Shown here piece by piece: positions 1 through 12,729 of a DNA stretch of 64,000 nucleotides. A model generated the notes under the pieces. That model ran no database searches. It had not been told where the DNA came from and was given only the letters and a program-made list of their open reading frames with translations. This stretch comes from Ailurus styani (Eukaryota; Chordata; Mammalia; Carnivora; Ailuridae). Numbering within the stretch: position 1 is the stretch's first letter; each line of letters opens with the position of its first letter. The DNA lies in assembly GCA_002007465.1 (NCBI GenBank), contig LNAC01000008.1, positions 6,376,889-6,440,888 on the forward strand, given 5' to 3'. The translations under genes were made by a program, and so were the position numbers.

Positions 1-1440
1 CAGACTCCAGGGACCCAGCACAGGGAACAGAGAATGATTCACAGAAACCACCTCATGGAATTTCAGAGCACAGATAATAAAGATAATCCTAAATACATTC
101 TGAGAGAGACAAGAAACAGATAGCCAACAAAAGAATAAGAACAAGACTGGCGTTATTCTCAGCAGCAGCACCTGATGCTGGAAGCCAATGCAGCAATTAC
201 CTTCAAAGTTCAAAGAAATCATTTTCTACCTACAATTTGACATCTTGCCAGACTGTCCATCCAGTGCAGAGGAGAAATAAAGGCTTGTTAGACATGCAAG
301 AACTCAGAGAATTAACTCCTATATATTCTTTGTGTAAATAAATAAAATTACTTGATGATGTGTTACTTAAGAAGGAGGAAGACAAGAGAACTTTAAAAAA
401 AAAGTTTAAACAAGCCTAGAAATACAATTAAAAGAAACTCTAACTTTAGTACAGATGTGCAGTTCATTTAGCCAAAAGTCTGTATATTTTAGAGTACTCA
501 ATAAATGATATAATCAAAGAGGTGGAAGGTATTTGTGATATGAAGAAGGCACATGCTTCTATTGCCATATATATATTGTCATATATATATTTATATATTA
601 GAATATAATATACATACCTACATTATGGCCCAAATATAAAACCAACCCCCTCCCAAGTCATGATTTTGTGTAATTGATGGAGTCTAAGAAAAGAAGACCC
701 ACTTAACCTTGACATTGGAACAACCCCTTCCACAGATCTTAACATAACATCTATTTCTTAGAGAATAGTACTCACACTATCTTTGTACTTAAAATACTGC
801 TTGTTCACTGGCTTTCCATGATCAGAATTAAGTTACTGACAAAGCATGGAGGACAAATTTACTAAAGAGAATGCCTGTTCTATAAACTTGACAAGGTAAA
901 AGAAGTGGTATAAATGAGAGAGGGTGGACAGCAGAAGAGAGAGAAGAAGTGGAGAGAAATGAAGAGTATTCGTTACCTGTCTTACGTCATGAGGAACAGA
1001 GTACGACCTGCAATTAGCAGGTCAGTAAACAGAGACTGAATGATATATAGAATCATAAGGTTAACCATCAGAAGAAAAAAAATACACACCTATCAATGAT
1101 TTGGAGGTGGAAGAAGAGGGCTCATAAGTGAATAAGTTACTCACTTGTCAGAGCTAAAGTCTGTAGATAGTGCTTAAAACTGCCATATGAAGCCATGGAT
1201 GGAGTACGTTATTTAGCATTATCAGTCAAGGTGAGTACCCAAAAAAATAGAAACAGTCAAAAGAAGGTACCAATCAGAAGGAAAACCAGCAAAGGATTGG
1301 GGAAGACTTACTCTTTATGGCATTCTATACTACTGGAATTTTTATTTCCAAGCACCTGCATTTTAATAATTAAAAAGCAAAATAAGAAAAATACCAAAGG
1401 ATTTGAAAGTAATAGGCATTGGGTCAAAAAGAGATTGTGT
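1..1440 (+). repeat. old L1-like remnant (uncertain)
   Basis: AT-rich, A-biased sequence. Text around 180-400 (TTCAAAGTTCAAAGAAATCA, GACATGCAAGAACTCAGAGA) resembles the tail of old mammalian L1/HAL1 elements as I remember them. No intact reading frame. An 83-codon frame at 1195-1446 is lysine-rich noise. The class call is weak and the right boundary is a guess. Confidence 0.35.
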
Positions 1441-1644
1441 GGATGATTTATTTCCCTGTTTTCCAATAGACTGTAATATGGTTTGTGTTATTTCCATAAT
1501 GGAAAAACTCATAAAGAAAAGAGGGAAATGGTGAATGCATTATTCTTATCACATGGTGGTTAGAAGTTGTGGGAAATGGGGGGTGACCAAAAAAGCACTT
1601 CACCTGAAGTATTTGTGGGGTGATTCTAAAAGACCACGAAGGCC

Positions 1645-1770
1645 GGGCTAGCTGTGTGACCTTGGGCAAGTCTCTTGATCTCTCTGGACTTCAGTTTCCA
1701 CCGCTGAAACATAGAGGAGTTGGCTTTAGTAGTTCTCAGGTCCTGTTCAGCTCCAGTAGCTTATGAATCT
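1645..1770 (+). repeat. MIR SINE fragment
   Basis: Contains the MIR core CTAGCTGTGTGACCTTGGGC followed by CAAGTCTCTTGATCTCTCTG, the conserved block of the tRNA-derived MIR family on the + strand. Ends are diverged. Confidence 0.75.
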
Positions 1771-2344
1771 CTGAATCTAGCAACTATGAGCACTGCCATT
1801 GAAATCACATGACCCAGGCAATCTCAACTACAAAAATGGCTGGCTTCTACTTTCTGTCATCATTGGGGGCGGGGGTGAGCAAGAGTTCCACTTGAAATCT
1901 GAAGCTTTGAGGTGCTGCTAACTTCATGTTCCTCTAACAGAATTGCAGTTGTTTGCTCCAGTAGATATTAAAATCCATGCTAATCTTAACTCCACTGTTC
2001 AAGTGGAAAAAGGCCAAGGAAAAAGGTCCATCGAGGACCAAGGATGTGCCCCTAGGCCCTGCTCAAGCCCTTGAGGAAACCTGTAATCATTTGGGCTTTG
2101 GCCACCAACAGAGGGGTAGGCAGTCTTTGTTTTGCAAGAAAAGCAGGAAGTGTGTTGAAAGACAAAACCACAGCAAAACTGCCACATCAAACTGAGAGGC
2201 AGCCTCTAAACATGAGGAAATCGTGCACCACAAGAAACCCAGAGGGAGCCAAATCCTGCTGTCGTCACTCCCTGTCTTGGCCTGGAGATAAGCATTTTAT
2301 CCAAAATGAAGTTCTACCTTTAGTAGGTTATTAACAACAAAACA
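1771..2344. other. no feature recognised
   Basis: Non-repetitive mixed-composition sequence. The small open frames here overlap on both strands and have no recognisable domain or start context. I see nothing supportable. Confidence 0.5.
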
Positions 2345-2359
2345 GAAACAGAAAGCTTG

Positions 2360-2570
2360 GGCGCCTGGGTGGCTCAGTGGGTTAAAGCCGCTGCCTTCGG
2401 CTCAGGTCATGATCCCAGGGTCCTGGGATCGAGGCCCTCATCGGGCTCTCTGCTCAGCAGGGAGCCTGCTTCCTCCTCTCTCCTCTCTCTCTGCCTGCCT
2501 CTCTGCCTACTTGTAATCTCTCTCTCTGTGTCAAATGAATAAATAAAATCTTAAAAAAAAAAAAAAAAAA
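2360..2570 (+). mobile_element. CAN-SINE, young, full length
   Basis: Full-length carnivore tRNA-derived SINE: the head GGCGCCTGGGTGGCTCAGTG carries the pol III A-box region, then comes the CT-rich middle, then an AATAAATAAAATCTT-type tail with an uninterrupted A run. It is bounded by a perfect 15-bp target-site duplication, GAAACAGAAAGCTTG, at 2345-2359 and 2571-2585. The perfect duplication and long A-tail indicate a recent insertion by L1 machinery. Confidence 0.97.
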
Positions 2571-2585
2571 GAAACAGAAAGCTTG

Positions 2586-2950
2586 TGGTGGGCCCAGGCA
2601 ACAAGTAGCAGTCCTTTGCTTTCTGTAACTATACTGCCTGAAACTATAGGGCCAAGGTTTGAATAACTGAGGAGCTGAGACTAAAGAATACCCACAAGTC
2701 ACTAGCAGAGAGTCTACAATCTTGCGTCCACGGTGGGGTTACCAGCAGCATGGGGAAGCTTTCAGACTGTCCACTCCAGACCGCCAAATTAGAAACTGCC
2801 TTTTACCAAAATTCCCAGGTGATGGCATTTGGGCATTACTGTTTGAGAGGTGCAAGTGTACCAGACCTGGGAAGCTAGCACGCCTGCACCTAAAACGGAG
2901 GATTTAACCATGCACAGGGTCAAGTACCTGAGCCCATGGCAACCCTCTAA
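2586..2950. other. no feature recognised
   Basis: Single-copy-looking sequence between a young SINE and an old MIR. No splice-flanked frame or regulatory pattern that I can support. Confidence 0.5.
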
Positions 2951-3170
2951 AGAAGATGTTGTTGTTATTTTATCATTGCTATTACTCCGTATACAGATGA
3001 GGAAACCCAGGCCAACTTCAGCAGGACTGGGATTTACTGAAAGTCTACCCCATGCTCGGAGAAAAGGTTTAGAGAAATTAGACTTGTCCAAGGTCAGAAG
3101 GGAGTCAAGGGAAGAAGCAGGGCTTGAAACCAGATCTCCTGGAATCCTAGACTCATGTTCTTAGCCATTA
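2951..3170 (-). repeat. MIR SINE fragment
   Basis: Reverse-orientation MIR: ACAGATGAGGAAACCCAGGC, then a GACTTGTCCAAGGTCAGAAG block and a GCTTGAAACCAGATCTCCTG block, in the order expected for the minus strand. Confidence 0.7.
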
Positions 3171-3889
3171 CTTTCAGTAGCCTCACTAGAATTGGATGCC
3201 CTGAGTGATCCATTTGAATAGCTGCACCCAGTTGGTAGCATGTCAAGAACCAGTTTCCAGAATGTCATCCTCAGGGGCTTCCTTTCCACCCCTCCCCCGC
3301 CCACCTGGGCAGATATGGATGAGCTGGGAGTTCTGCACCAGAGGGTGTGACCCTCCCAAGCAATCAAGTCTGAGTCAGAGAGGGGCTGAGTGTGACAGCA
3401 GCCCCAGAAACAAAGCCTAGAAACACTTGTGTTTAAAAACAGAAGACCAAGGCTTCTGGGAAGGATGATCTATTTTGTGATGGCTTAAGGTTTCAGAATG
3501 ACTGTGGGCCCCCTCACTACCTCCTCTGAGCTAACACCGTCATCTGTCCTCTGACACCTTTGGTCTGGAGACAGGAGGTTGGGGTGGAGGTAATAGCAGT
3601 GACAGCACCCTTGCTTTTCAAGACCTTGGGCCCCAGGACAATCCTGGTCAGGGCTCCCCGAGCCCCTCATGGTAAGACTTGGGGAAATGCAGGTTTTCTG
3701 GAAAGTCATACGTGCTTTTCCTGGAAGCAGGGAAGGGACAAGTGGGAGAGTCCAGTGGTGAGCTTCCCAGCAGATTCATTCTTTGGCCCCATTTTCTTGG
3801 TCACCCTGCATGGGAATCATCTTCTCTATCCACAAGAATGAGATTCAGCTACGAACAACAAGATAAATCTAGTAATAGTGGCTCTAAAC
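3171..3889. other. no feature recognised
   Basis: Mixed sequence with a short C-rich run near 3290. Overlapping short frames on both strands, none convincing. Confidence 0.5.
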
Positions 3890-4052
3890 CAGTGCTTCTC
3901 AAACCATCATGTGCACATACAAGAATCACCTGTGGACTCTGTTAAAATGCAGGTTCTGATTCAAAAGGTCTGGGGAAGGCCCTGAGTTTCAGCATTTCTA
4001 ACAAGCTCCTGAGGGGATGCCCAAGCTGCTGGTCCACAAAGCACACTGCTTC
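3890..4052 (+). mobile_element. MER5A-type hAT DNA transposon fossil
   Basis: Starts CAGTGCTTCTCAAACC and runs through AAAATGCAGGTTCTGATTCA, CATTTCTAACAAGCTCCTGA and CTGCTGGTCCACAAAG. These are the conserved blocks of the non-autonomous MER5A element in order. The right terminal repeat is decayed. Confidence 0.85.
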
Positions 4053-7000
4053 CACAAGATAGAAGTTTATGCCTCATTTGGTATGGAAAACCTGGAGGCT
4101 GACCCCCAGTCGATGTGGGACCCATAGCAGCTTCAGAGACTCTGGCCTCTCTGTTCCTCCATCTCAGCATGGGGCTCCCATCCATCAGATCACCTCATGA
4201 CCCCAGATGGCTCCTGGAGATGGAGCCCACCCATCCATGCTCCAAGCCCGCAGAAGGAGGACATGGGTGAGGGAAAAACAGCAGTTCTACCAGCCAAGCC
4301 AGCTTCACTAAAAGATTTTTCTAGCAGGCCATTTCTTCTACTTCATCCTTTGGCCACCCTGAGCTGCAGAGAGTCTAAAATTGGGTTTTTCTTCCTAAGA
4401 AAGAAGAAGAGAATGGGTAGGGCTGTTGGGCAATTAGAATGTCTGTTCCATCTCTCCACCCTGCTCATCATCATTTTGAAACCTTAAGGTACAGAGAAGC
4501 AAGTGACCTTAGTAGCCTCTCTGTTCCAGCAGTTACTCTGAGGAGGAGGAACCTGGACTCCACTCTGCCTTGTCTGGGTGGCCCGTGATCCATGATTAGG
4601 AGCCACAGTGAGAATAAATGAAAAAGTACTGGCAGCAGGACAAGAGGGAGGATGAATCCAGCAGAGTGGATTGGGCTCTTCTTTAGTCTTGCTTCTGAGA
4701 CTTAGACCTATCTTGTACCCCAAGAGGTAGGCCTTTTCCCCTGGGCCTGAAAGCCAGCCACTTTAGGTTCCCTGGAACAGAATCCCTCTCTGCATTGTTC
4801 TAGCTAGAATCTTCCATCCTCTCTCCCTGCTCAGAGATAGGGCACTACAATGCATGCTCCAGCTGAAGCCAGGGGATTCACTCTTGGCTCATGTCATGGA
4901 CACCTGGCCTCACCCACACCTGGGTCCCTTCTCTTGCTTTGAATAGAACTCTCTCACTGCTAAAACCTGCCCAAATCACCAGATGTGGCTGCTGCCAATT
5001 CCTTGATGCTTTAGGTACTTTTCTTCATGCCTAACGTCCCCTTTAACTGAAACTACATGGCCTATAGCCCCGCCCACCGACCCACCTAGAGAAAACAGTT
5101 CTGGGATGACATCTGGACAGGGGTGCCCACTGGGGGAACCAGGAGTGGACACCCTACCATAAACTGCTAGTGGCTCATGACACGACCTGATGCAAAGGGA
5201 ACTGACCAAACCAAGGAGACAGCATTAGCTAAGCCAATCAGAGTCTCTCACCAGGAGTGAGGACATGGAGCTATAGAACGGAGAGGCAGACATGTGGTGT
5301 CCACTGAGTCTGATTAATGATGCCACCAATTCCCGTTGCTGGTGTTCCCAGCCACTGGCGCCATTAGGTCTGCATTTGTGGATGTCCGGCCTGATGGTGT
5401 TTCATCCTGCTTGCCATCTGGGCACTCCAGAGATGTGCAAACAAGCCCTTTCCTATTCACCTAGTGAAAACGACCCATGACATCTTGCAACATGTGACTA
5501 ACGCTGCACTGTCCAAGATGGCTTTCCACAGTGGAAACAGGTGGGAAAGGAAAAATGACCCAGAGGACATGCCTCTTCCCTTTGAAAGCACAGCCTGAAA
5601 GTCACACAGATAACTTTCACTCGTATGAACCGCTGGCCAAAATGTGGTCACATGGCCACACGCAGGTGCAGGGAAGGCTGGGAAATGTTAGTCCTTACTT
5701 AGGCAGCTATGTGTCTGGTTAAAAGCCCAAACTACATCATATGAGAAAGAATGAACAGTAGGGGACATCTCCAGTGTCTGCCAGTCAGACCATCCACCTC
5801 TGGGATGCGGGGCTGGAGAAACCAGAGACAAGTGTCTTCCTGGGAATAAGAGGAAAGGGAGTTCACAAGCAGCCATGAGGTCATGAGAGAAGTCAAGAGC
5901 ATGGATGGGCCCCAAACTGCCTGTGACACCAGATACTGCTGTCCTCTCAGGAAACCCCCTTCTCTCAAGGGCCCTGATGCACTCTGAAGTTTCTATTGCA
6001 TGTCTAGGATATTCAGTCCTGTTGGAGGTGAGGTCCGAGCAATGTTGTCATAGTGGTTCCATTCTACAGATGGGAAAACTAAGCCCTAGGTTCTTCATCA
6101 GCTGTCCTGGGACCCCTGGCCCTAATCAATCAAAGGAGAAAAGATGCAGTAGAATCTGTTGCTTTCAACCTCTTGATCAACAAGATAGAAACAAACCATT
6201 GACACATGATGCTATCTGGCTTCCTCTGTGTGGAAAGTACAGATATAGATCAAGAGGGTCCTGCTTGCTGAGCCCACAGCTCAGGGCAAGTCAGCCATGT
6301 ACTGCTTCAGTAGCAGAAATGTGAGGCTGGGGTGTTCACATGGGCAGAGAGCACCAGACACACGGGCCTCACTGAGCTTCCACAGTATGAGGCCTCTCTT
6401 GGAGACCGCAGGCAAGTTAGCCATGGTGTACATATTGGGGTCTGGGGATGCATAGGAAAGGAGAGTAGGCTAGCACTGAGGGAATAGAATTAATCTCAGG
6501 TCCTGGAGAGAAGACATCCCATTGGTTTCTGAAGAGGATGACAAGGTAATACCTTGTGTGGCAATACAACTTTTTTTGAAAATAAGAAACCAACATCGCT
6601 GATCAGGACTTCATGGATCTATGATGTACATGAATTAGTTGTGGGCAAGCCCAGAGGTGTGCACACCCTGTGAACCCCAAGAGTGAGTGTCTACCAGATG
6701 CGCTGGCCACAAGCCAACTGAACTGCAATACTGGGGTCTCTGTTTTGGCCTAGATGGTCCTCAGGTTCAGATGTGGACATTTTGGGCATTATCAGGACAG
6801 GATGGTACTGGTTCAGAGTAGCAAGTGCCAGAGGCCCGGCAGCACAGGGCTCCCCCAAGGAGTGAAAGTTTTGTCCTGTAAAGCAACTGGTGATGGTGAA
6901 CAAATTAATCAGAAACTTAGCTCAAACCAGTATGAGCAAAAAAGGGAATCTGCGGGCTGCATGGCCAAACCACACAGAGTACAGCTGGACCCACGGAGGA

Positions 7001-7059
7001 CTGGCTTTAGAGATTCAGCTGATGGGAGGAATTCCTCTCTCCATGTACATCTCTGTCTG
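4053..7059. other. gene-poor stretch, no gene seen
   Basis: About 3 kb without a supportable gene. A short MIR-like piece (CATTCTACAGATGGGAAAACT) lies near 6058. The 139-codon frame at 5905-6324 has ordinary composition and no domain. The rest is unassigned. Confidence 0.5.
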
Positions 7060-7457
7060 TTTTGGGTGTTATGACAAAGTGCCGCAGGCTAGGTGCTCCG
7101 AACAGCAGGCATCTGTCTGTCACAGCCCTGGAGGCTGGGAAGTCCAAGCTCAGAGCACTGGCACACTCTGGGTGAGGGCCTGCCTCCCGGCTTGTAGACA
7201 GCCACCTCCTCACCTGCCCTCGCAGGAGCTCCTCTTTGCACGCATGCACACACGCAGGTGCAGAGACAGTGAGCGCAGGGCTCTCCTCTTCCTCTTCCTG
7301 TAAGGGCACTAATCCCATCTTGGGCCCCCCCACCCCTCTTGAGCTCATCCAAACCTACTCACCTTCCAAAGGTCCTGCCTCCTAACATGTCAGTCACCTT
7401 GGGGATCAGGACTTCAACATGTGAATTCGGTGGTGGGGACACATTCAGTCTGTCACA
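7060..7457 (-). mobile_element. MaLR (MLT1/MST-type) solo LTR, decayed
   Basis: Reverse-oriented ERVL-MaLR LTR: GCCCTGGAGGCTGGGAAGTC, TAAGGGCACTAATCCCATCT, CCAAAGGTCCTGCCTCCTAA and a final CATTCAGTCTGTCACA occur in the order of the complement of MLT1-class LTRs. No internal retroviral sequence adjoins it, so it reads as a solo LTR. Subfamily not resolved. Confidence 0.75.
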
Positions 7458-8765
7458 ACCTATGTCTCTGATTCTCTCTCTGCCTACTGGATTCATTCTC
7501 ACAAGGTAGCTGACCCCACAAGGCCGATGTCCCCCGAGCCAGCTGCTCCAATCCGAAACCCGGCCAGGCAGCCGTCTTCTCCACCACTGGGCTGAGACAA
7601 CCGGGAGCTCTACTGATTAGCTTCACAGACCACGTGCCCTTTCCTGGCCAATCACTTTGGCCAAAAGGACGAGCCCCCCATGATTGGCCGAGACAGGTCA
7701 CTTGTTCACGTGGTCACTGGCCACAGGAAGGGTTGGAGTGGGCAAGAGGCAGTTTTCCTTTGAAAGGGTGTTTGTGATTACAGGTGCTTCCGGCGGTGCG
7801 TGCAGATTGCCAAGGAGGCTGGAAGTGGAAAGACATGAAGTGGGCCATGCAGAGCCCTAGCTAGTGTCACTGTTGGTGAGTCCATGTGAGACTCCTGGGG
7901 GGTGGGGGTAGGGGAGGAGGCTTAGAAATAACTCAGGCCACTTACTTTGCAAGGGGCAGAAGGCCAGAGCATGGCATCTCATGAAGCCAGAAAGGCTGCT
8001 TATTTATTATTATAATATAGAGCCCCTGGTATCTGCAATTTACTTTTAAATGTTTTGGCACCAAAAGTGTGATCTGAATGTGAGACTGTCCCATTTAATC
8101 TACATCCTAGAGGAGGCCAGTTGTCCCAACCAGAGCAACTCCAGGGGTGATGATTTGAGTTTAATCAGAAGCCCAGAGGACTCCCACAGTGCTTCAGCTG
8201 TGTTTCTGATCAATACCAGGGGTGTTGTTAGTTTGCATAATGTGTGGAGGGACGGGTTCTCATTGGTGAAGCATGGAGAAACTCCACAAACATGTGGACA
8301 GGGTCTGAGAATCTAGTGAGACTTTCCTCCTTCCCACTTAGGAAGGTTGCCCAGGGCCTACATGTCTAGCTGCTATTTCTGGAGGATGTGGGCCAACCTG
8401 CGTCTCGCCAGGTGGCTGGGCAATCCCACTAGTAGAGAATTAGCACATTTGCCTCAGATGATACTTTCTTTCATGTGCTTGGTCTTGTTGGAGTGCCCTA
8501 AAGAACAGGGAGTTTGGATTTCATCAAGCCCACAGGAGGTGGTGTGATTGATTTGTGCCTACTTGCTAATCGATGTCTGTTTGGAGGGAAGAATTCAGTC
8601 TGAGGCATGCATTTATGGTAACCTGCAGTGTGAGAAGGGCTTGCCCTTGACTCCTATAATTAATGGCAGCTGTCAATATTACCCAGAGGAACCTCATGGT
8701 TGTACGTGACCAAACTGGGAAGTGAGAGGTGCCCTTGCAAGCACAGAGGCCCATCAGTTTTCATC
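7458..8765. other. no gene seen; several CCAAT boxes
   Basis: Sequence at about 7600-7720 has inverted and direct CCAAT boxes (CTGGCCAATCACTTTGGCC; CATGATTGGCCGAG) and a CACGTG. It may be part of another decayed LTR, but I cannot name it. The remainder is featureless to me. Confidence 0.4.
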
Positions 8766-8784
8766 AGAAAGATCTGGCATCCTT

Positions 8785-8943
8785 GCCTTCGGCTCAGGTT
8801 ATGATCTCAGGGTCCTGGGATGGAGGCCCACAACAGGCTCTCTGCTCAGCAGGGAGCCTGCTTCCTCCTCTCTCTCTGCCTACTTGTAATCTCTCTCTGT
8901 CAAATAAATAAATAAAATCTTTAAAAAAAAAAAAAAGAAAGAA
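8785..8943 (+). mobile_element. 5'-truncated CAN-SINE
   Basis: Begins abruptly at GCCTTCGGCTCAGGTTATGA, inside the SINE, so the tRNA-like head with the A box is missing. The CT-rich middle, AATAAATAAAATC tail and A/GAAA tail are present. A perfect 19-bp duplication, AGAAAGATCTGGCATCCTT, flanks it at 8766-8784 and 8944-8962, so the truncation happened during insertion. Confidence 0.95.
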
Positions 8944-8962
8944 AGAAAGATCTGGCATCCTT

Positions 8963-11224
8963 CAAGTCTCATCATCTCAGCTGGTCTGGAGTCTGGGGCA
9001 GGAATCCAACCCCCAAAGACATGGGGAAGGGTGTTGGGGACAAGGCAGAGCCTATTCATGATAGGACTGGGGGAAGAGCAAGCTTCTATGGGGGAGAGAG
9101 ATCTAAGAAATGAGGCCAAGACCAGGCAGCCAGAACTGGAGTATGGTTATAACCAGAGCACACAAAGGGCTCCACAGATGTGAGCCTCGTGGTCTGGGCT
9201 GCAGCCTCCTCAGAAACCTGGCAGAAGGGGACTTGGGGGTGATGTCAGCTGCAGAAAGGAGGAGGCTGCAGAGACAGGGAACCAGGCCAAGCCTGCCAGC
9301 CTTCTATTCGTTGTTGACACCCCGGAACCAGTACAAGGAAATGCAGAGAGATTAGAACTCATGATGGTTCAGTCTTTATCAAGAACTTTGAATCATCACC
9401 CTTCATTTTCACTGATCAGCATTTTCAAGGTCATTGCAAAGACTACAAAGCTGGCATGAAAGTTACTTTGAGAAGTTAACCATGTAAAGGGTAGAAAGGG
9501 AGCTTCTAGCCTGGACTTTGAGCAGAAAGTTTTCTGCAGAAGGAAGGAGTTTTTCTAGAATATGAAAGAGGAAGAAGGAGAGTAGGGCTGGGTACTCTGG
9601 GCCAAAGGCCAGGGAAGAAGAGAGGACATGCCACCATAACCCAGAGGAAGATTTTTTCAAGGGACTTGCTGGACACCTACATGTGAGGTTAAGTTTCCCT
9701 GGCCCCTCCTTCACCTTGCTGAAATCTTAAGCAAATTCTTCCCTGTTCATTAATGCATGTGCTTCCTCTACTTCCCGGTGTTAGAACTGATCTAAGCTGG
9801 TTTAGTCACGTACCACCATGCAGTTCCTTAGGTCAGTACCAACAGCTGTCATTATTTAAAGGAATTGAAAGTCACCTACACCCTGTAACCTCATTCCAAC
9901 TCCAAGATTACCATAAAAGCAAGCCTCAGAATAAATTCTGCCCTAAATGAAGACTTCTTTTTAGCAAGCAGGCAATACCTCCAAGTGCGGGGGGATCATT
10001 TGGGGCCATGAAGAGGTGGTGAGGGTATGAGCAGAGACCTCAAGCAGAACATATCCCAGTGAGAAGTGACATAAATGGATTTTCTTGTTTTGCTTTCAAA
10101 ATCATCATGTGACCTGACTTCCCAACCAGTGGGGATGAAATACGATAAAATGTGTGCCTCGTACACTGTGAAGCATTTGCAGGTATAAATATGGAATGTT
10201 GTGCCTCCCAAACCAAGCATTTTCCCCAGAGTGTCTACCCAGAAGATCTATAAAGAGACTCCCCCCACCATGAAGATACAAATGGAATTATGGGAGGGAC
10301 AGGCCTCATCTTCCCAGCTGCAGGTGTAGGGAGGAAGTCCAGTCCAGCAGGCAGGACCAGGGGTCTACACGGTACAACAGCAGACAAAAACCAGGTGAGT
10401 GTCCAACACGGCAGTCCAGCCAGCCATGTACCAAGAGGGACAGAACTCAGAACTCAATGCAGAGGGCCCCAGCAGCAGTGATCCTCACAAATCCAGAAAG
10501 ATGGGCAACAGGTAGGAGGGCACCTGGGACAATAGTGGGTCATGGGCTGTAGCCACTGGTGTGACATTTTGGAAGAGGAGAGGACTCCAGCCCTGAGCAG
10601 CAACTAAAAATAACAGAGTAATTAGAGTGGGTTCTGGAGAGACTGAGCCACTGGAGGTAGAGACTGGGCACAGAGAGTGAAAGGAAATCCCAGTTACCAG
10701 AAACCAAGTTCAGGTCAGGACACACTGGCCATACCTGAAGCTTCAGCCTGTGGTGTTGAGCTAAACCTCCTTAGATACCCCTTCTAAGGTCAGGACTAAT
10801 CCCAGAAATAGAAGTATTTTGATTAGGATGCATTCAACTACAAGTAATCGGAACCTGAACAAAGTGGCTTTAACAGTAAGGAGATTGTTGACTCACAAGA
10901 TGGGAAGTTCAGCAGAGCAGGCCAGTGGCGGACCGCATCCAACAGCAGCAACTCCACTTTCTGGTGACTTCCTAGACTCTGCCTCCCTTGGAATGGTGGC
11001 TTCATTTGCAGCCTGGTGGCCAAATAGCTCCTGCCATGCTGACCTTGGGTGTGGACAGAGCAACACCACAGGGTGAGCTCCCCTTGGGGCCATAAGCCTT
11101 GTGGGAAGGGAAGATACCTGAGCAAAATCATTCTCCTGTTAGGAAGAAGGAAGGGCAATTGATGCCAGCAACCACCAGAGTTTGCCAAGGGCAGGATGGA
11201 GCACAGGTGGATAGGAGACTGGGA
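8963..11224. other. no gene seen
   Basis: About 2.3 kb of mixed sequence. Region 10.80-11.06 kb (GAACCTGAACAAAGTGGCTT, then ACTCACAAGATGGGAAGTTC) looks like an old interspersed repeat whose family I cannot name. No exon structure evident. Confidence 0.4.
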
Positions 11225-11336
11225 TTCCCAGTGCTGTTGTCCCCTCCGACTAGCTGCGGGGTCTGGGGCGAGTCACTTCAGCTCTTGTGTCCTCAATTTT
11301 CCTCATCTTAAAATAAAGTGATTAAACCAGAGAATC
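11225..11336 (+). repeat. MIR SINE fragment
   Basis: Degenerate MIR core: ACTAGCTGCGGGGTCTGGGG, CGAGTCACTTCAGCTCTTGT, TTTTCCTCATCTTAAAATAA. Confidence 0.65.
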
Positions 11337-11385
11337 TTTAAGACTCTATCCAGCTTTAAGACTCTATCCAGCTTTAAACTCTATG
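11337..11385. repeat. 18-bp tandem duplication
   Basis: TTTAAGACTCTATCCAGC occurs at 11337-11354 and again, identical, at 11355-11372. A third partial copy (TTTAAACTCTATG) follows. It sits at the end of the MIR fragment. Confidence 0.95.
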
Positions 11386-11454
11386 AAACAAGTTGTGCAG
11401 TACTCAATACAGTCCTTAGAGTATGGGAAACGACTGTCACCCTTTGTGGAAGAT

Positions 11455-12050
11455 TATACCTTCTAAAAATGGCCACAGTGGCTTGTCCCATCCCACACAC
11501 CCATCTGAAATGGGATCTTGCCACTCTGCCATCAGGAATTGCAGTCTAGTTCTCATCCCCTTAAATCTGTGCTAGCCTGATGGCTCACTTATACCCAGGG
11601 GGCCATGGTGGTGTATCACTAATAAACTGTGGGGGAAGGGACCCTGACGGCCTTCCTGAAAGGCTATGTGGATGCCACTTCACTCAGAACACTAGCTGCG
11701 AGGAATCCAGTACCATATAAGAAATCCAACAACTCTGAGACTACCATGCTGGAGAGGCTAGGTGTAGGCATTCAGCTGATCTTCCAGCCCACAGCCAGCC
11801 TCAGCTGCTAGCCATGTGCATGCGCCATCTTGGACATCCAGCCCAACCTGACCTTCAGATGATTGAAGCCTCAGCTGACATCATACTGCAACCACATGAG
11901 AAATCCCACAGGGAGAGGGTCCAGCTGAGCTTTTTCAGAATCAAAAAATCAGGAGCAAAATCAAATGGCTGCTGTTCTATACCCCTGTGTTTTGAAACAA
12001 TTTATTATGCAGCAGAAGTAACCAGAATATCCATATGGAGGAGTGGGCAT
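11455..12050 (+). repeat. unclassified ancient interspersed repeat
   Basis: Contains GCGCCATCTTGGACATCCAG, CTTCAGATGATTGAAGCCTC, AGCTGACATCATACTGCAAC and a terminal AACAATTTATTATGCAGCAG. These phrases match a widespread eutherian repeat type whose class (old L1 3' end or LTR) I cannot settle. Confidence 0.5.
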
Positions 12051-12729
12051 CAGTGAACCAGGAAAGATTTAGGGTCAACTCCAAGAAGTTGTTTCCAATC
12101 ATTGCGAAACACTGAAGACATCTAATTTCTTTTTTGTGGCTGCTTAAGAAATTGGGTGGAGAGATCCTTTGAAGAATGACCTGGCGGAATCTTGCCCAAA
12201 GGTAATGACAATGGACCTTCCCATGTGTGCAGCCCACTGTAGTCTGTGAAGAACATACCAGCTCATCTGAATGTCAGAACTAAAGGGTAAGGCACAATTC
12301 AACTTCCATCTTGGCCTAGTCTCTGTCCTGGAATTCCTGAGACTGTGACCCACCTGTTTTCCTTAGAGAGAACACCAATGGATGAACAAAACCTCCCTTT
12401 GGTGGGCACCCATATGCAATGAGTACATTGCCAGACACTCCTCTCCTAAGTGTCCACACATTGTACCTTCATATGGGACAACAAAGAGGGCTGGAGGCCT
12501 TTTAGCTATCAAGTTTCCCAGTTGCCCCCCACCGTGTGCTCCTCATGGAGCTTCATCTAATGGTCTTGGGGTCCAGCCCCAACAGCCCCCTTTGACAGCT
12601 GTTTTCAGCAGCTGCTGCCTTGATTCTTAGCAGATGCATCGTCTGGTTACTGGTTTTCTTTGCAGTGGGTAAGCAAACAAAACCTCACGATGATTCTGTA
12701 AGATGGGCATGGCAGATATTATTCACACC
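12051..12729. other. no feature recognised
   Basis: Unremarkable sequence between two ancient repeats. No supportable gene. Confidence 0.5.

Noticed and set aside
2360..2430. tRNA-like sequence at SINE heads
   Set aside because: The A- and B-box-like heads belong to CAN-SINEs, not to functional tRNA genes.
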